Assembly: GCF_015207755.1 (NCBI RefSeq)
Contig: NZ_JADEWH010000005.1
Coordinates: forward strand, 248,001 to 312,000
DNA from: Nodularia sp. LEGE 06071
Lineage (GTDB): Bacteria > Cyanobacteriota > Cyanobacteriia > Cyanobacteriales > Nostocaceae
DNA length: 64,000 nucleotides
Direction: 5' to 3'
Part shown: positions 32,089 through 41,788 of the stretch, one piece after another
Layout of the letters: the number at the start of each line of letters is the position of its first letter
Position numbering within the stretch: position 1 is the stretch's first letter
The notes under the pieces: generated by a model
The model's database searches: none
What the model was told of the DNA's origin: nothing
What the model saw: the letters and a program-made list of their open reading frames with translations, nothing else
Made by a program: the position numbers and the translations under genes

Positions 32089-33281
32089 GCATAAGCAGCC
32101 GTTAAAGCTGCACCAGCAAATTTCCAAGTATATTTCTCTTCAATGCGCTGGCGGGCATTTTGGGCGAGTTGGGTAGCTAATTTCGGGTCATGGTGTAACT
32201 GCAATACGGCATCTTTAATTGCTTTAGCTGAACCTGGTTTGACTAATAAAAAATGTACTTTGTCTTCGCCTAGTTCGCCGACTACAGGCAAATCACTAGC
32301 AATTACTGGGATTCCCGTAGCCATACCTTCTAAAATCTTTAGGGGACAACAACCTTGAACTAAGTTGCGATCGCTAGGCATTAATGGTGCCAAAATAATA
32401 TCTGAAGCGTGGATATGTTGAACTAACTGTGTTTGTGATGTGGGTTCTAAAATAGTTAGTTTATTTTCTACCCCTAACTTTAACGCCAGCTGCTTTAATT
32501 TTTTAATTTGATCCTCTCTAGCTTGTCCAATCACTGTTAAACAAGCAGGAATATCTTTATTTACTAATTCTAAAGCTTCTATTGCTAAATTTACACCTTG
32601 CCAGGGCGAAAGCGTACCAAAATAGATCATTTGTAAACAGCTATCCTGATTCATCACAGGTAAGATATTCAGTTCACAATGATGATTATAGGTAAACACA
32701 TCTAAATCTACACCGTTGGGAATCACGCGAATTTTATGGGGTGAGACATTCCGACTTTGCAAATATTCAGAGGTGGTACTACTAGGTGTGATAATTAAAT
32801 CGGCTGCTGTTAAACAAATTTGTTCTTGGGTATGTAATTTGTGCAGTAGTTCTCGATCATCGATAACACCAGGATAACGATATTTTAGTTCTATGGAAGG
32901 TAAACCATTGACTTCAAAAACTAATTGCTCACAATATTGCTGTTTATTAAGTGCTATGACAAAACCTTCATAAATTGAACGAATATGAATGGCTGTAAAT
33001 TGGCGACCTTGCAACCATCCCCGCAGCGACGTTTGAAAATACAAAACTCTAGAAATCAAATTACCACCGACAGCCGGTAACATTGTCTGCATCACTTGCG
33101 GGAATATTTGATCATTATCTATCTGTTCTGCTGTAGGAGAAACAGTGACTAATTGGATATTGCCAAAAGCTGCGGCTAAAGCCTGAGAAAATGCGGCAAT
33201 ATGAATGGACGCACCCTTTGGTGCTGGTACAACATCAAAGGATATATAGGCTAATTGGGGTTTATTGATAACTTGATTCAT
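32055..33281 (-). CDS. Glycosyltransferase family 4
   Basis: A 408-residue GT-B enzyme with PAPKGASIHIAAFSQALA near the N-terminus, VIPNGVDLDVFTY in the middle and QGCCPLKILEGMATGIPVIAS in the donor-binding domain. It is convergent with and overlaps the other GT4 gene, and probably belongs to the same glycan pathway. The divergent neighbour at 33423 starts 141 bases away. Confidence 0.83.
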   Translation of the reverse strand: MNQVINKPQLAYISFDVVPAPKGASIHIAAFSQALAAAFGNIQLVTVSPTAEQIDNDQIFPQVMQTMLPAVGGNLISRVLYFQTSLRGWLQGRQFTAIHIRSIYEGFVIALNKQQYCEQLVFEVNGLPSIELKYRYPGVIDDRELLHKLHTQEQICLTAADLIITPSSTTSEYLQSRNVSPHKIRVIPNGVDLDVFTYNHHCELNILPVMNQDSCLQMIYFGTLSPWQGVNLAIEALELVNKDIPACLTVIGQAREDQIKKLKQLALKLGVENKLTILEPTSQTQLVQHIHASDIILAPLMPSDRNLVQGCCPLKILEGMATGIPVIASDLPVVGELGEDKVHFLLVKPGSAKAIKDAVLQLHHDPKLATQLAQNARQRIEEKYTWKFAGAALTAAYAQLGIKRLSKI

Positions 33282-33422
33282 ATATATGTAAATACCTCAT
33301 TGACACTGGATTTTTTACTTTGTTATACTGACAACAATTTATATTGGTCTATCTCATATATTTTTTGTTGAAAAATAATTTAACTAAACTTAATTAAATG
33401 AATTGAAGGAGCGCAGATTGAA

Positions 33423-34328
33423 ATGCCTATTGAATTACAGAAGCTACGCAAACATTCAATTTATGAAGACACAGCACTTTTGGACAGTGTTACAACTGAT
33501 TTAGATGATATAGTAGCACTTTCTCAATTAGCAGAAATCAAGCAAAATAAATTTGGCAAACAAGCAATTTATTATTTTGCAGGAGCCGCAATTGTAGGTA
33601 TTATCAGCTTTGGTCTATCTGGTATAGCATCTGGGTTACTAAATGTAGTAGCTTTTTTGTTCAATCTGGGTTTAGTTGGTTTAGTTATAGCCTGGATTTA
33701 TGCGTTAGTAATGATGCTTAAATTTAGGAGATTAAATGTAATTAATTATCGATATCATCTCACGCGGCAACTTATAGAAATGCTGGCTAGAGATTTAGAC
33801 GTAAAAGAATTATTTCATTTACAATTATCTTTTAAAAAAGGTGAAAGTAATGAGAATAAAACCAATACTATAGATCATCCCTATAAGAGTGGATGGAAGA
33901 TAGATATTTATGAAAATCAGTGGTTAAACATGAGAGGACGATTTTTAGATAAAACTCGCTTTGTGTTAACTATTACTGGATTATCTAAAAAACAATATGG
34001 TTGGAAACGAGGCAGCAGTGGCAAAAATAAATACAAATCTAAAGTTAAATCAGGGGGATTAGATATCAATCTCAATTTAATATATCCTCAGCGCCGCTAT
34101 GGAGCTATAAAAGTTTTACAAAATGAGGTTAAGGAGGCGATAAACATTCCAACATTCTCTTTTCTGCGAGGGTTAAAAGTGACAGATAAATCTATGAATT
34201 TGACTGTGAGACTTGATCCACAGCTTGCAGAAAGTCAAGAAAAAATATATCAAACAATTGTCGCCATGTTTTTAAGTCTTTATCAAGTCTTGAATTTGGC
34301 AAAAATGCTTTCTAAAGAAACTGTATGA
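33423..34328 (+). CDS. Unknown membrane protein with two transmembrane helices
   Basis: 301 residues. Two hydrophobic helices (about 48-72 and 78-103) lie between a short acidic N-terminal cytoplasmic part and a basic C-terminal domain of about 195 residues that contains a Lys-rich stretch (KRGSSGKNKYKSKVKSGG). I recognise no family. A GAAGGAG site stands about 10 bases before the ATG. Its stop overlaps the lipoprotein gene start by four bases (ATGA), so the two are translationally coupled and probably act together. Confidence 0.72.
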   Translation: MPIELQKLRKHSIYEDTALLDSVTTDLDDIVALSQLAEIKQNKFGKQAIYYFAGAAIVGIISFGLSGIASGLLNVVAFLFNLGLVGLVIAWIYALVMMLKFRRLNVINYRYHLTRQLIEMLARDLDVKELFHLQLSFKKGESNENKTNTIDHPYKSGWKIDIYENQWLNMRGRFLDKTRFVLTITGLSKKQYGWKRGSSGKNKYKSKVKSGGLDINLNLIYPQRRYGAIKVLQNEVKEAINIPTFSFLRGLKVTDKSMNLTVRLDPQLAESQEKIYQTIVAMFLSLYQVLNLAKMLSKETV

Positions 34329-34996
34329 AGCATATAATTGGTAAAATATTAACTCTAGGATTGTTAATTACTGCACTTTTAAGCTGTAGTAGCAACCCCA
34401 CAAAAGATGAAATTTCTCAACAAAATACTCAACCAACAGCCGTTACGACAACTAATGTTGCTAACCGAACTGAAAAAATTAAGTTTAAAACAGAGTTTGG
34501 CGCAGACTTATTTTCTCTCAAACAACAAGCTAATGGTGCAAAATTAGTTGATGGTAATGATCAAGAATTAGCCAGAATAAGAGAAAATACTCCGGAAAAA
34601 CTGAAAATCGAAAATGCTTCTGAGAAAGTTTTGGGTTATGTATTTAGGGAAAAAAGCCAGTGGAAGCTAGAAAATTCCGAAGAAAGTCAAGTTTTATATA
34701 CTCTCAAACGGCAGAATGATGGTCACTATATCCTAGAGGATGGTACTAATAAAGAAATTTATCAAATTAAGTTGCAAAATAATGGTTGGGAGATTAATGC
34801 ACCAGACCAAAGCTTGCTTTATCATATCAGGATTCGAGATGGTAAAACTTCTTTGAGAGGTTCATCTGCAACTACGGTTTTTTCTACAAGGTCTGAGATT
34901 TCACCCATTGCATTTGCTTGTTTTGGTTTGGATGTTCTCACTCGCGAACAACAAGCTGCTTTAGCTTATGCTGTAAATTTAACAGGAGGAAAGTAA
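34325..34996 (+). CDS. Putative lipoprotein
   Basis: 223 residues. A signal peptide with lipobox LLSC (Cys20) predicts a lipid-anchored periplasmic protein. The mature part is built of several short repeated strand motifs (LYTLKRQNDGHYILEDG, IYQIKLQNNGWEINAPD, LYHIRIRDGKTSLRG) that suggest a small beta-propeller or beta-sheet repeat. No family was recognised. It is the middle gene of a three-gene unit with a membrane protein and an FHA-like protein. Confidence 0.75.
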   Translation: MKHIIGKILTLGLLITALLSCSSNPTKDEISQQNTQPTAVTTTNVANRTEKIKFKTEFGADLFSLKQQANGAKLVDGNDQELARIRENTPEKLKIENASEKVLGYVFREKSQWKLENSEESQVLYTLKRQNDGHYILEDGTNKEIYQIKLQNNGWEINAPDQSLLYHIRIRDGKTSLRGSSATTVFSTRSEISPIAFACFGLDVLTREQQAALAYAVNLTGGK

Positions 34997-34999
34997 AAG

Positions 35000-35608
35000 T
35001 TGCAAATTCAGCTTTCTTGGATAGACCCAAATACAGAAGAACGCCGAGAACCATTATTCACAACTCCAGTGGCTATTGGCAGAAAATTCGAGGAAATGCC
35101 AGCAGAAATCAATGGGGAACTAGTTTCGAGACTGGTGATTCCAGATGATTTAGTGGCAGATTATCATGTTTTAATTACCAGTAAAAATCAGCAGTTAATT
35201 GTAATTGCCCAAAATCAAAATATGGGGATGAAAATTAATGGGTTACAGAAAAATAATGGTAGTTTGAACGATGGCGATCGCCTGCAAATTGGTAGCTGTG
35301 AAATTGTGGTAAACTTGGCAGCAACAACTGTCTGCGATCGCATGGTAGGATTTCTGTTTAAACGCCGCTGCGATCGCACTGATCATACTGGTTGTCCCTA
35401 CTGTGATCAGTCTTATGAAGAGGACTATGCCTTTTATGCCGATTATGGCAATTATCGCTCTGGAGGCTGGGGTAATACCTACTATGATCAGCGTGATTGC
35501 TATTTCTATGACCACTACACTGGCAATGTCAACTTTACAGAAGCTGATGCTGTTAGTTTTGAACGGGAAAGTGATGCTGATTTTGAATATGATATGGGGG
35601 CAAGTTGA
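35000..35608 (+). CDS. FHA-like protein with Cys/Tyr-rich tail (TTG start)
   Basis: 202 residues. The N-terminal 110 residues follow an FHA pattern (VAIGRKF, then DYHVLIT, then NGLQKNNGSLNDGDRLQIG) but are degenerate at the usual SxxH site. The tail (about 115-202) has CDRTDHTGCPYCDQ, a possible metal-binding knuckle, then an acidic Tyr/Asp-rich stretch. No ATG fits; TTG at 35000, preceded by AGGAGGAA at 34985-34992, is the best start and lies three bases after the lipoprotein stop. This is a third FHA-type protein in the window. Confidence 0.68.
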   Translation: MQIQLSWIDPNTEERREPLFTTPVAIGRKFEEMPAEINGELVSRLVIPDDLVADYHVLITSKNQQLIVIAQNQNMGMKINGLQKNNGSLNDGDRLQIGSCEIVVNLAATTVCDRMVGFLFKRRCDRTDHTGCPYCDQSYEEDYAFYADYGNYRSGGWGNTYYDQRDCYFYDHYTGNVNFTEADAVSFERESDADFEYDMGAS

Positions 35609-35689
35609 AGCAATGAGTTAAGATAATTAACCACAGATAAACAGGGATTTTATCTAATTGAAAATTTTTAACTTATTTACTTTTGACTA

Positions 35690-36709
35690 TTGAATAAAAC
35701 TTGGTTAATTTATGCCCTCGGTGGCGGTTGGGGACATTTAACTCGTGCTTTATCTTTGGGTAGAATTGCCGCAAAATATAGAAAGGTCAGGGTTATTACA
35801 AATAGTCCTTATGCACAGCAAGTCAGTAATGAGGGATGTTTAATAGATTGGATTCCCGATGACGCTGGTTTTTCGGCAACTTGTATAAAGGTACGAGAAA
35901 TTTTACTCAGCATAGACTATGATTGCTTAATTGTTGATACCTTTCCCAGAGGTTTAGGCGGTGAGTTAGCAGATATTCTGCCGCAGTTACACTCTATTCC
36001 CCGAATTTTAATTCATCGGGATATTAATCCCCAATATATTATTGCCAAGAATTTACGGGATTTTGTAGCGGCTAATTTTGATTTGGTGATTGTACCGGGA
36101 GAAGGTACAGATTTAGGTTTGTGTGATTTGCCTACTGTACAGTACACAGCACCTTGGTTGATTCGCAATGCTGAGGAATTACCTGAGAGAGATACCACGC
36201 GATCGCCGGAGGCGGGGCTTTGCCCATCGCTTATCCTCAGAGTGGATAAATTTGTGAAAATCATCCTAGTCTGTGCAGCCGGCACAGCATCAGAGTTAGA
36301 TATTTTTAGTCAACTAGCGCTGCGACTGCATGAAGCTTTTCCCGAATGTGCTGTGAGAATTTTAGCCGCTAATTGTCCGGTAAATTGTCCGGAAAGCTTA
36401 TGGATATCTCACCATCCGGGTATTGAATGCCTCGCTGCGGCTGATGTAGTTGTAGGTGGGGGGGGATACAATACAGTTTATGAATGTGCCGCTGTGGGTG
36501 TACCTTTAGTAGCATTAGCTTTTCCACGATTGTACGATCGCCAAGAAAAGAGAGCTAGTAAAAGTTATTATGTTCAAAATATTGAACAAGCGATCGCTAC
36601 TGTGAGAATTTTGCTAAACCCAGTAAAAACAGCAAAAAAGCAGTCTGCGTCAGCTTATATTAACGGTGCTGTGCAAGCAGTGCATCAAATTATGAGTTAT
36701 AAGTTGTGA
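35690..36709 (+). CDS. GT28/MurG-like glycosyltransferase with an in-frame repeat insertion
   Basis: 339 residues. GGGWGHLTRALSLGRIA at the N-terminus and VVGGGGYNTVYECAAVGVPLVALAF in the C-terminal domain are the GT-B motifs of MurG/UGT-like enzymes. A stop codon lies two codons upstream and no early ATG exists, so TTG at 35690 is the likely start. Residues about 171-181 (RSPEAGLCPSL) are encoded by a 33-base dispersed repeat (36199-36231) inserted in frame. A true murG is at 49751, so this gene has another acceptor. It precedes the SEDS gene. Confidence 0.75.
   Translation: MNKTWLIYALGGGWGHLTRALSLGRIAAKYRKVRVITNSPYAQQVSNEGCLIDWIPDDAGFSATCIKVREILLSIDYDCLIVDTFPRGLGGELADILPQLHSIPRILIHRDINPQYIIAKNLRDFVAANFDLVIVPGEGTDLGLCDLPTVQYTAPWLIRNAEELPERDTTRSPEAGLCPSLILRVDKFVKIILVCAAGTASELDIFSQLALRLHEAFPECAVRILAANCPVNCPESLWISHHPGIECLAAADVVVGGGGYNTVYECAAVGVPLVALAFPRLYDRQEKRASKSYYVQNIEQAIATVRILLNPVKTAKKQSASAYINGAVQAVHQIMSYKL
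36199..36231. repeat. 33-bp dispersed repeat inside a coding sequence
   Basis: It starts with GCGATCGCCGGAG and ends with GCGGGGCTTTGCCCATCGCT. The last 20 bases match 5466-5485 exactly. Its length is a multiple of three and it leaves the glycosyltransferase frame open. Confidence 0.75.
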
Positions 36710-36755
36710 GTTATGAGTTTTACTTCTAACTTTGAATTTATTACTGTACCGAATC

Positions 36756-37952
36756 GTGAATCTACGTCGCCTGATTCCAATTTTTGATGATTCCGTCTCC
36801 ACCTGGGCCTTAGAGGCGCGGTTGTTACGCTGGTTAACATTCGTTTGGCTGTTTGTCGGATTAATTATGCTGTTTTCAGCATCCTATCCCGTGGCTGAAG
36901 CCCGTCAAGCAGATGGATTGTATTATTTTAAGCGCCAACTTGCTTGGGTTTTCTTTGCCCTGATTGGATTCAACATAATTGTAAATCTTCCCTTACGGAA
37001 AATTTTGGGTAAGACTCATTGGTTTATCGCGCTGTTTTTGCTGTTAATCTTCGGAACATTGATACCAGGAGTCGGTAGAAAAGCTTTTGATGCAGCACGT
37101 TGGATAGCCATTGGGCCAATTCCCCTACAACCTTCAGAATTAATTAAACCCTTTTTGGTGCTGCAAAGTGCGCGGCTGTTTGGACAGTGGGAAGGTTTGA
37201 GTTGGCCAGTTCGCTTCGCTTGGTTAGGTATTTTTGGTTTAGTAATTTTAGGAATTTTGGTACAGCCTAACTTAAGTACAGCCGCACTCTGCGGTATGAC
37301 TATTTGGTTAATTGCCTTAGCCGCTGGATTACCTTACAAATATTTGGGAGGAACAGCATTCGGGGGGCTAATGTTAGCAGTAATCAGTATTAGCCTCAAA
37401 GAGTATCAACGCAAGCGTGTAATGTCATTTCTCAATCCTTGGGCTGACTCTACAGGTGATGGCTACCAGTTAGTACAAAGTTTGCTAGCAGTAGGTTCTG
37501 GTCAAACTTGGGGGGCTGGGTTTGGACTTTCTCAACAAAAGCTGTTTTATTTACCAATTCAGGACACCGATTTTATTTTTGCCGTGTTCGCTGAAGAATT
37601 TGGCTTTGTTGGCAGTATGATCATGTTGATTATTTTAGCTTTATTCGCCACACTAGGATTAATCGTGGCATTAAAGGCTAAGAATATAGTCTATCGACTA
37701 GTAGCCATTGGGATCACCACTGTGATTATCGGACAATCATTGCTACATATTGCCGTTGCCACAGGTGCATTACCCACCACAGGCTTACCCTTACCCATGT
37801 TTAGTTATGGTGGTAATTCCATGATTTCCAGCCTAGTGAGTATGGCTTTGCTGATTCGGGTAGCCCGCGAAAGTAGTGAAGCGGAGGTAGTACCATTGCG
37901 AAAACCCCAGTCTGAGAAATTTCGTCAGCGCCGGATGTTGCAGAAAAAGTAA
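36756..37952 (+). CDS. ftsW: SEDS-family peptidoglycan polymerase (FtsW/RodA)
   Basis: 398 residues with about ten membrane helices. GTG at 36756 gives MNLRRLIPIFDDSVSTWALE, the conserved cyanobacterial start; a TTG at 36732 would add eight residues. SEDS motifs include FSASYPVA (helix 1), GRKAFDAARWIAIGPIPLQPSELIK, and the loop DSTGDGYQLVQSLLAVGSGQTWGAGFGLSQQK with the PIQDTDFIFAVFAEEFG segment. It polymerises lipid II at the septum with a class b PBP. RodA cannot be excluded, but the N-terminus favours FtsW. It converges with a GNAT gene five bases away. Confidence 0.88.
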   Translation: MNLRRLIPIFDDSVSTWALEARLLRWLTFVWLFVGLIMLFSASYPVAEARQADGLYYFKRQLAWVFFALIGFNIIVNLPLRKILGKTHWFIALFLLLIFGTLIPGVGRKAFDAARWIAIGPIPLQPSELIKPFLVLQSARLFGQWEGLSWPVRFAWLGIFGLVILGILVQPNLSTAALCGMTIWLIALAAGLPYKYLGGTAFGGLMLAVISISLKEYQRKRVMSFLNPWADSTGDGYQLVQSLLAVGSGQTWGAGFGLSQQKLFYLPIQDTDFIFAVFAEEFGFVGSMIMLIILALFATLGLIVALKAKNIVYRLVAIGITTVIIGQSLLHIAVATGALPTTGLPLPMFSYGGNSMISSLVSMALLIRVARESSEAEVVPLRKPQSEKFRQRRMLQKK

Positions 37953-37957
37953 AAACC

Positions 37958-38446
37958 CTAGATTCGCAGTCCCATAATTATTAAATCCCGTTCTACACCA
38001 TCAAGTTCTGCAACTTGCGGTAAATATCCCCACTGTTGAAATTCAAATTTGGCAAACAGGTTTAAACTGGGTTGATTGTGGGCAAAAATAAAGCCCAAAA
38101 GCGTTTTTATTCCTAAATTTGGACTTTCGCTAATTGCTTGGGCTAGGAGTTGTCCGCCTAAACCACATCGATGAACAGATGAGGCAATATAAATACTTAT
38201 TTCGGCAGTAGAATCATAAGCTGGCCGCCCATAAAATGATTTAAAACTCAGCCACCCCACAACTATACATTCTTTTTCTATCACCCAGAGTGGTCGTTGT
38301 AAAGGCGATCGCCCTTGAAACCAAGCAAGGCGACTTTGTACAGAAACTGGTTCTAAATCAGCTGTCGCCTTGCGGCTGGGAATGGCTGCATTATAAATTG
38401 CCACTATTGCAGGTAAATCAGTTTCATTCGCATGGCGGATAGTCAT
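37958..38446 (-). CDS. GNAT N-acetyltransferase (phosphinothricin acetyltransferase-like)
   Basis: 162 residues from the ATG at 38446 (MTIRHANETDLPAIVAIYNA); an upstream ATG at 38515 would add 23 unconserved residues. The acetyl-CoA loop is in HRCGLGGQLLAQAI. The pattern IYNAAI, then EISIYIA and LLGFIFAHNQPSLNLFAKF, matches the PAT/MnaT group, which acetylates small amines such as methionine sulfone or phosphinothricin. The real substrate is unknown. Confidence 0.85.
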   Translation of the reverse strand: MTIRHANETDLPAIVAIYNAAIPSRKATADLEPVSVQSRLAWFQGRSPLQRPLWVIEKECIVVGWLSFKSFYGRPAYDSTAEISIYIASSVHRCGLGGQLLAQAISESPNLGIKTLLGFIFAHNQPSLNLFAKFEFQQWGYLPQVAELDGVERDLIIMGLRI

Positions 38447-39014
38447 TGCTGCCGTTTGGGAGAAAATACTTAAAATAATAGCAAAGGAATCAAATTTACG
38501 GTTAATCTTGCACAAATACAGTCAGTTTGTTTATTTATCTCTATTTTTAATGATGCCACAGCACCAAACACCCTGATTTGTTTATCCTCTTTCCCAATTT
38601 AGTCAGTATGCATTTATCTGTGTTCATCTGTGTACCCTGTGGGTAGCCGCTAACGCCTCTACATCTGTGGATGATTCAACCGGAGTTTTGATTTATTCAC
38701 AGTTCATCCTAGAGAAACAGATAGATATCTGATATTAGGAATAATCAATTAAATATTTTTTCAAATTATATATAACTCTGCCATCAGGTTTCCTAGTTTT
38801 CTCGGTACAAATTTAGCTGCGTCCATCTTGGTATTCGTAAATTGTTGACGATTTTAGCAGAATAAATATATTGGCGAAAATTTGTAGCCATCACTACAAA
38901 AAAATGTTGTTAATTTCAACCTATTCAATATCTGATTTGCACTAAAGATAGAGGTCGTTTCTATTAGCTATATCTAGGATTAATGTAGCCTAGAACATTC
39001 AAGCCTAGATTTTT
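38447..39014. other. 570-base spacer
   Basis: No supported gene. A short GC-rich repeat fragment (CCCTGTGGGTAGCCGCTAACGC, about 38635-38656) is visible; the rest is AT-rich. The right end should hold the promoter for the gene at 39015. Confidence 0.4.
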
Positions 39015-39932
39015 ATGTCTAATAATTTAGTTGAAAATCCGGAAATTTCTGAAGACAACAGTGAGCAAGATTCGACTTTAGAATTAGAATTTGCCGTGTT
39101 TATCAGTAAATTTAAAACTGGTATTTGGCTGTTAGGCATTCCCGCTTGGATTTACGGAATATGCGATAGGAGTTTGGACGCATTTACTGATGGTTATTTA
39201 TCTAGTCTAGAATTTTTCCATCTCTTGACTACAACCTTGTTTTTTTGCAGTTGGCTGTATTTAAAACCTGATGTTAAAGATAAGCAATTCCAGGAAAATT
39301 TATGTCCAATGCAAACAAATAAGTTTGCCTTAAAAAAGCGACATATGATTAGCCAAGAGTATATTTTACCTTTTCCTTACCTTTGCCAAATTTATCATCT
39401 GTTGAACTTAAAACATTTAGAAACAGTTCATAACTTCAGCTTAAATAACTTGAAGATTCTCAATGTTAGCCATTTTCAGCCCACAAATATCGGTGGAATC
39501 ATCAAATTTCAAACAATTTTAGATTCTCCAGCTAATCCTTTGAGAATTTGGAGAAAACCCATTGTAGAGGTGGATTTAATCTTACACACTCCCCATACAA
39601 TTGAATTGAGTATTCCAGTTTACAATCAAAAAAGAATAATTGTTATATTTCAAGCTTTTCCATTGACGGATAAGGAACATCAGTTATTTATAGATATTTA
39701 TAGTGATCTAAATTGGCCGAAACCCTTACTGCAAATCTTGTTGCATTTTGCTTCTTGTTTGACATTGTTTGAAGATTTACCCTATTTACGCAACTTAGCT
39801 GACACGAATATTGAGCGTTTATTCAAATTAAGTAAATTTTCTAATAATGCAAGTACGCTACTCTTTAAAAGATTTGTTGAGCTTTATGGAACCAGTGGAA
39901 ACACAGCTAAATTAATTGAAGGAAATAATTAA
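39015..39932 (+). CDS. Hypothetical protein with a short hydrophobic region
   Basis: 305 residues, preceded by two possible membrane segments (about 34-52 and 67-83) after an acidic N-terminus. The remaining 220 residues look globular with alternating strands and helices and no recognisable motif. Codon use looks like the neighbours. No operon partner: repeats flank it on the right and a long spacer lies to the left. Confidence 0.6.
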   Translation: MSNNLVENPEISEDNSEQDSTLELEFAVFISKFKTGIWLLGIPAWIYGICDRSLDAFTDGYLSSLEFFHLLTTTLFFCSWLYLKPDVKDKQFQENLCPMQTNKFALKKRHMISQEYILPFPYLCQIYHLLNLKHLETVHNFSLNNLKILNVSHFQPTNIGGIIKFQTILDSPANPLRIWRKPIVEVDLILHTPHTIELSIPVYNQKRIIVIFQAFPLTDKEHQLFIDIYSDLNWPKPLLQILLHFASCLTLFEDLPYLRNLADTNIERLFKLSKFSNNASTLLFKRFVELYGTSGNTAKLIEGNN

Positions 39933-39972
39933 ATCTGTGAAACCTCACCCCAACCTTCTTCTGAATAAGGAG

Positions 39973-40127
39973 CTACGGTTTACACAGAAGTCGGTAAATT
40001 CTCGTTTGTGTCATAAGATCCCACCCCTAGCCCCTCCCCGCAAGCGAGGAGGGGAACCGGATTTACAGTGAAATTCGGTTTTTAGGCCTGGAAACCCTTT
40101 TTGGATCAGGATGTGTGTACACGGTAG
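39973..40127. mobile_element. MITE-like element, family 2, copy A
   Basis: A 155-base non-coding element. Ends are CTACGGTTTACACA and the complement of CTACCGTGTACACA (14 bases, two mismatches). It matches 59287-59438 almost throughout and the inverted partial copy at 41935-42024. Confidence 0.85.
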
Positions 40128-40153
40128 GAACAAGGAGAGGGAGGATGAATATT

Positions 40154-41788
40154 CTAAGCACGCGCTAGTAAAGGTGCGGCTGCTAGTAAAGTTTTAGTGT
40201 AGGTATGTTGAGGATTGCTAAAAATCTGCTTTGTCGTACCCAGTTCTACAATTTGACCACTATGCATCACGGCAATGCGATCGCACAAAAACCGCGCTAA
40301 CCACAAATCATGAGTAATAAACAAGTACGTTAATTCAAATTCTACTTTCAATTCTAACATTAAATCTAGCACTTGTGTCTGGACACTGGCATCTAACATA
40401 CTCACAGGTTCATCACAGATTAACAGTTTAGGACGAGTAATCAAAGCACGAGCGATCGCCACTCGTTGCTGCTGTCCCCCAGACAAATCCGCTGGATAAC
40501 GTTGATAATAAAGTTCTGGTGGCGTTAATCCCACTTTTTCCAACATCCATAAAACTTGTGATTTCGCCTTGTCTGCATCAGCCAAATTGTGGATAAATAA
40601 TGGATCAGCGATACTTTGTCCCACTGTCATCACCGGATTCAGACAAGCATGGGGGTCTTGAAAAATCATTTGCATTTGTCGCCGGGAAGCGCGAATTGCT
40701 TGGGGCGATAAAGTCGTTAATTCCTGTCCTAAAAATTCAACTTTGCCAGCCGTAGGACGAATCAGTTGTAATATTGTCCTAGATAGAGTACTTTTACCAC
40801 AACCTGATTCCCCAACTAATCCGAAAATCTCCCCTTGATAGAGTTCTAAATTAATTCCATCTACCGCTTTAATTGTTTCCCCTGGCTTTTTCCATAGTTT
40901 TTCGATAAAATTTGGTTCTATAGTGTAATGTTGCTGCAATTCGGTAATCCGCAATATGGGTGATTGGGAAGTTTCTTCCCTAGTTCCCTCATCCACGGCT
41001 TGAATATGCAAAGCTGCTTTTAATAGCGATCGCGTATATTCATGTTGAGGTTCTCTCAATACAGTTTCAGTCGCACCCATTTCTACCATTTTGCCCTGAT
41101 ACATCACACCGATGCGATCGCAATATTCTCCCACCATCGCTAAATCGTGAGAAATCAATAACAACGCCATATTTTCTTCACTACATAGGCGGGTTAATTC
41201 TTGTAAAATCTGCGCGGAGACAGTGACATCTAAACTGGTGGTGGGTTCATCAGCCACAATTAACTTAGGATTGAGAAGTAAAGCCAAAGCGATCGCTACC
41301 CGTTGACGCATTCCACCGCTAAACTCATGAGGATACTGAGACCAACGACTTGCTGGAATATTCACTTTTTCCAAAGTTGCGATCGCTATTTCCTTCGCTT
41401 CTTTGGTGGATAATTTTGGTGAATGGGCTTGAAGAGTTTCAATGCAATGCTTACCAATAGTCATCAACGGATCAAGCCGTGTCATGGGATCTTGAAAAAT
41501 GAGTGCGATCGCCTCTCCCCGAAATTTCCGCAACTGCCCAGGCATCAAATCAAACACCGATTCACCCTGAAATGTCACCCGCCCCTCAACGCGACTAGAA
41601 GGGGGTAACAAGCGCATTGCAGCCCTTCCTAGAGTTGATTTACCACAACCCGACTCACCCACCAAACCCATTCTTTCCCCAGGTTGTAAAGTCAAAGATA
41701 CATCATCAACTGCCCAACTTACCGCTTCTTCTTGAGGCTGAGGATAAGCAACACGCAGATTTTCTATACAAAATAAAGCTTCATTCAT
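40154..41788 (-). CDS. Double ABC ATPase of the oligopeptide/dipeptide (DppD-DppF) type
   Basis: 544 residues from the ATG at 41788 (MNEALFCIENLRVAYP); the frame extends upstream to 41890 without conservation. Two ABC domains are fused. Each has a Walker A GESGCGKST and a signature: FSGGMRQRVAIA in the first, LSGGQQQRVAIARAL in the second. The C-terminal oligopeptide extension (YTRSLL, YTKTLL) follows each. It would energise uptake or export of peptides, nickel or similar solutes. No permease or binding protein is nearby, so partners are encoded elsewhere. Family 2 MITE copies lie on both sides. Confidence 0.9.
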   Translation of the reverse strand: MNEALFCIENLRVAYPQPQEEAVSWAVDDVSLTLQPGERMGLVGESGCGKSTLGRAAMRLLPPSSRVEGRVTFQGESVFDLMPGQLRKFRGEAIALIFQDPMTRLDPLMTIGKHCIETLQAHSPKLSTKEAKEIAIATLEKVNIPASRWSQYPHEFSGGMRQRVAIALALLLNPKLIVADEPTTSLDVTVSAQILQELTRLCSEENMALLLISHDLAMVGEYCDRIGVMYQGKMVEMGATETVLREPQHEYTRSLLKAALHIQAVDEGTREETSQSPILRITELQQHYTIEPNFIEKLWKKPGETIKAVDGINLELYQGEIFGLVGESGCGKSTLSRTILQLIRPTAGKVEFLGQELTTLSPQAIRASRRQMQMIFQDPHACLNPVMTVGQSIADPLFIHNLADADKAKSQVLWMLEKVGLTPPELYYQRYPADLSGGQQQRVAIARALITRPKLLICDEPVSMLDASVQTQVLDLMLELKVEFELTYLFITHDLWLARFLCDRIAVMHSGQIVELGTTKQIFSNPQHTYTKTLLAAAPLLARA

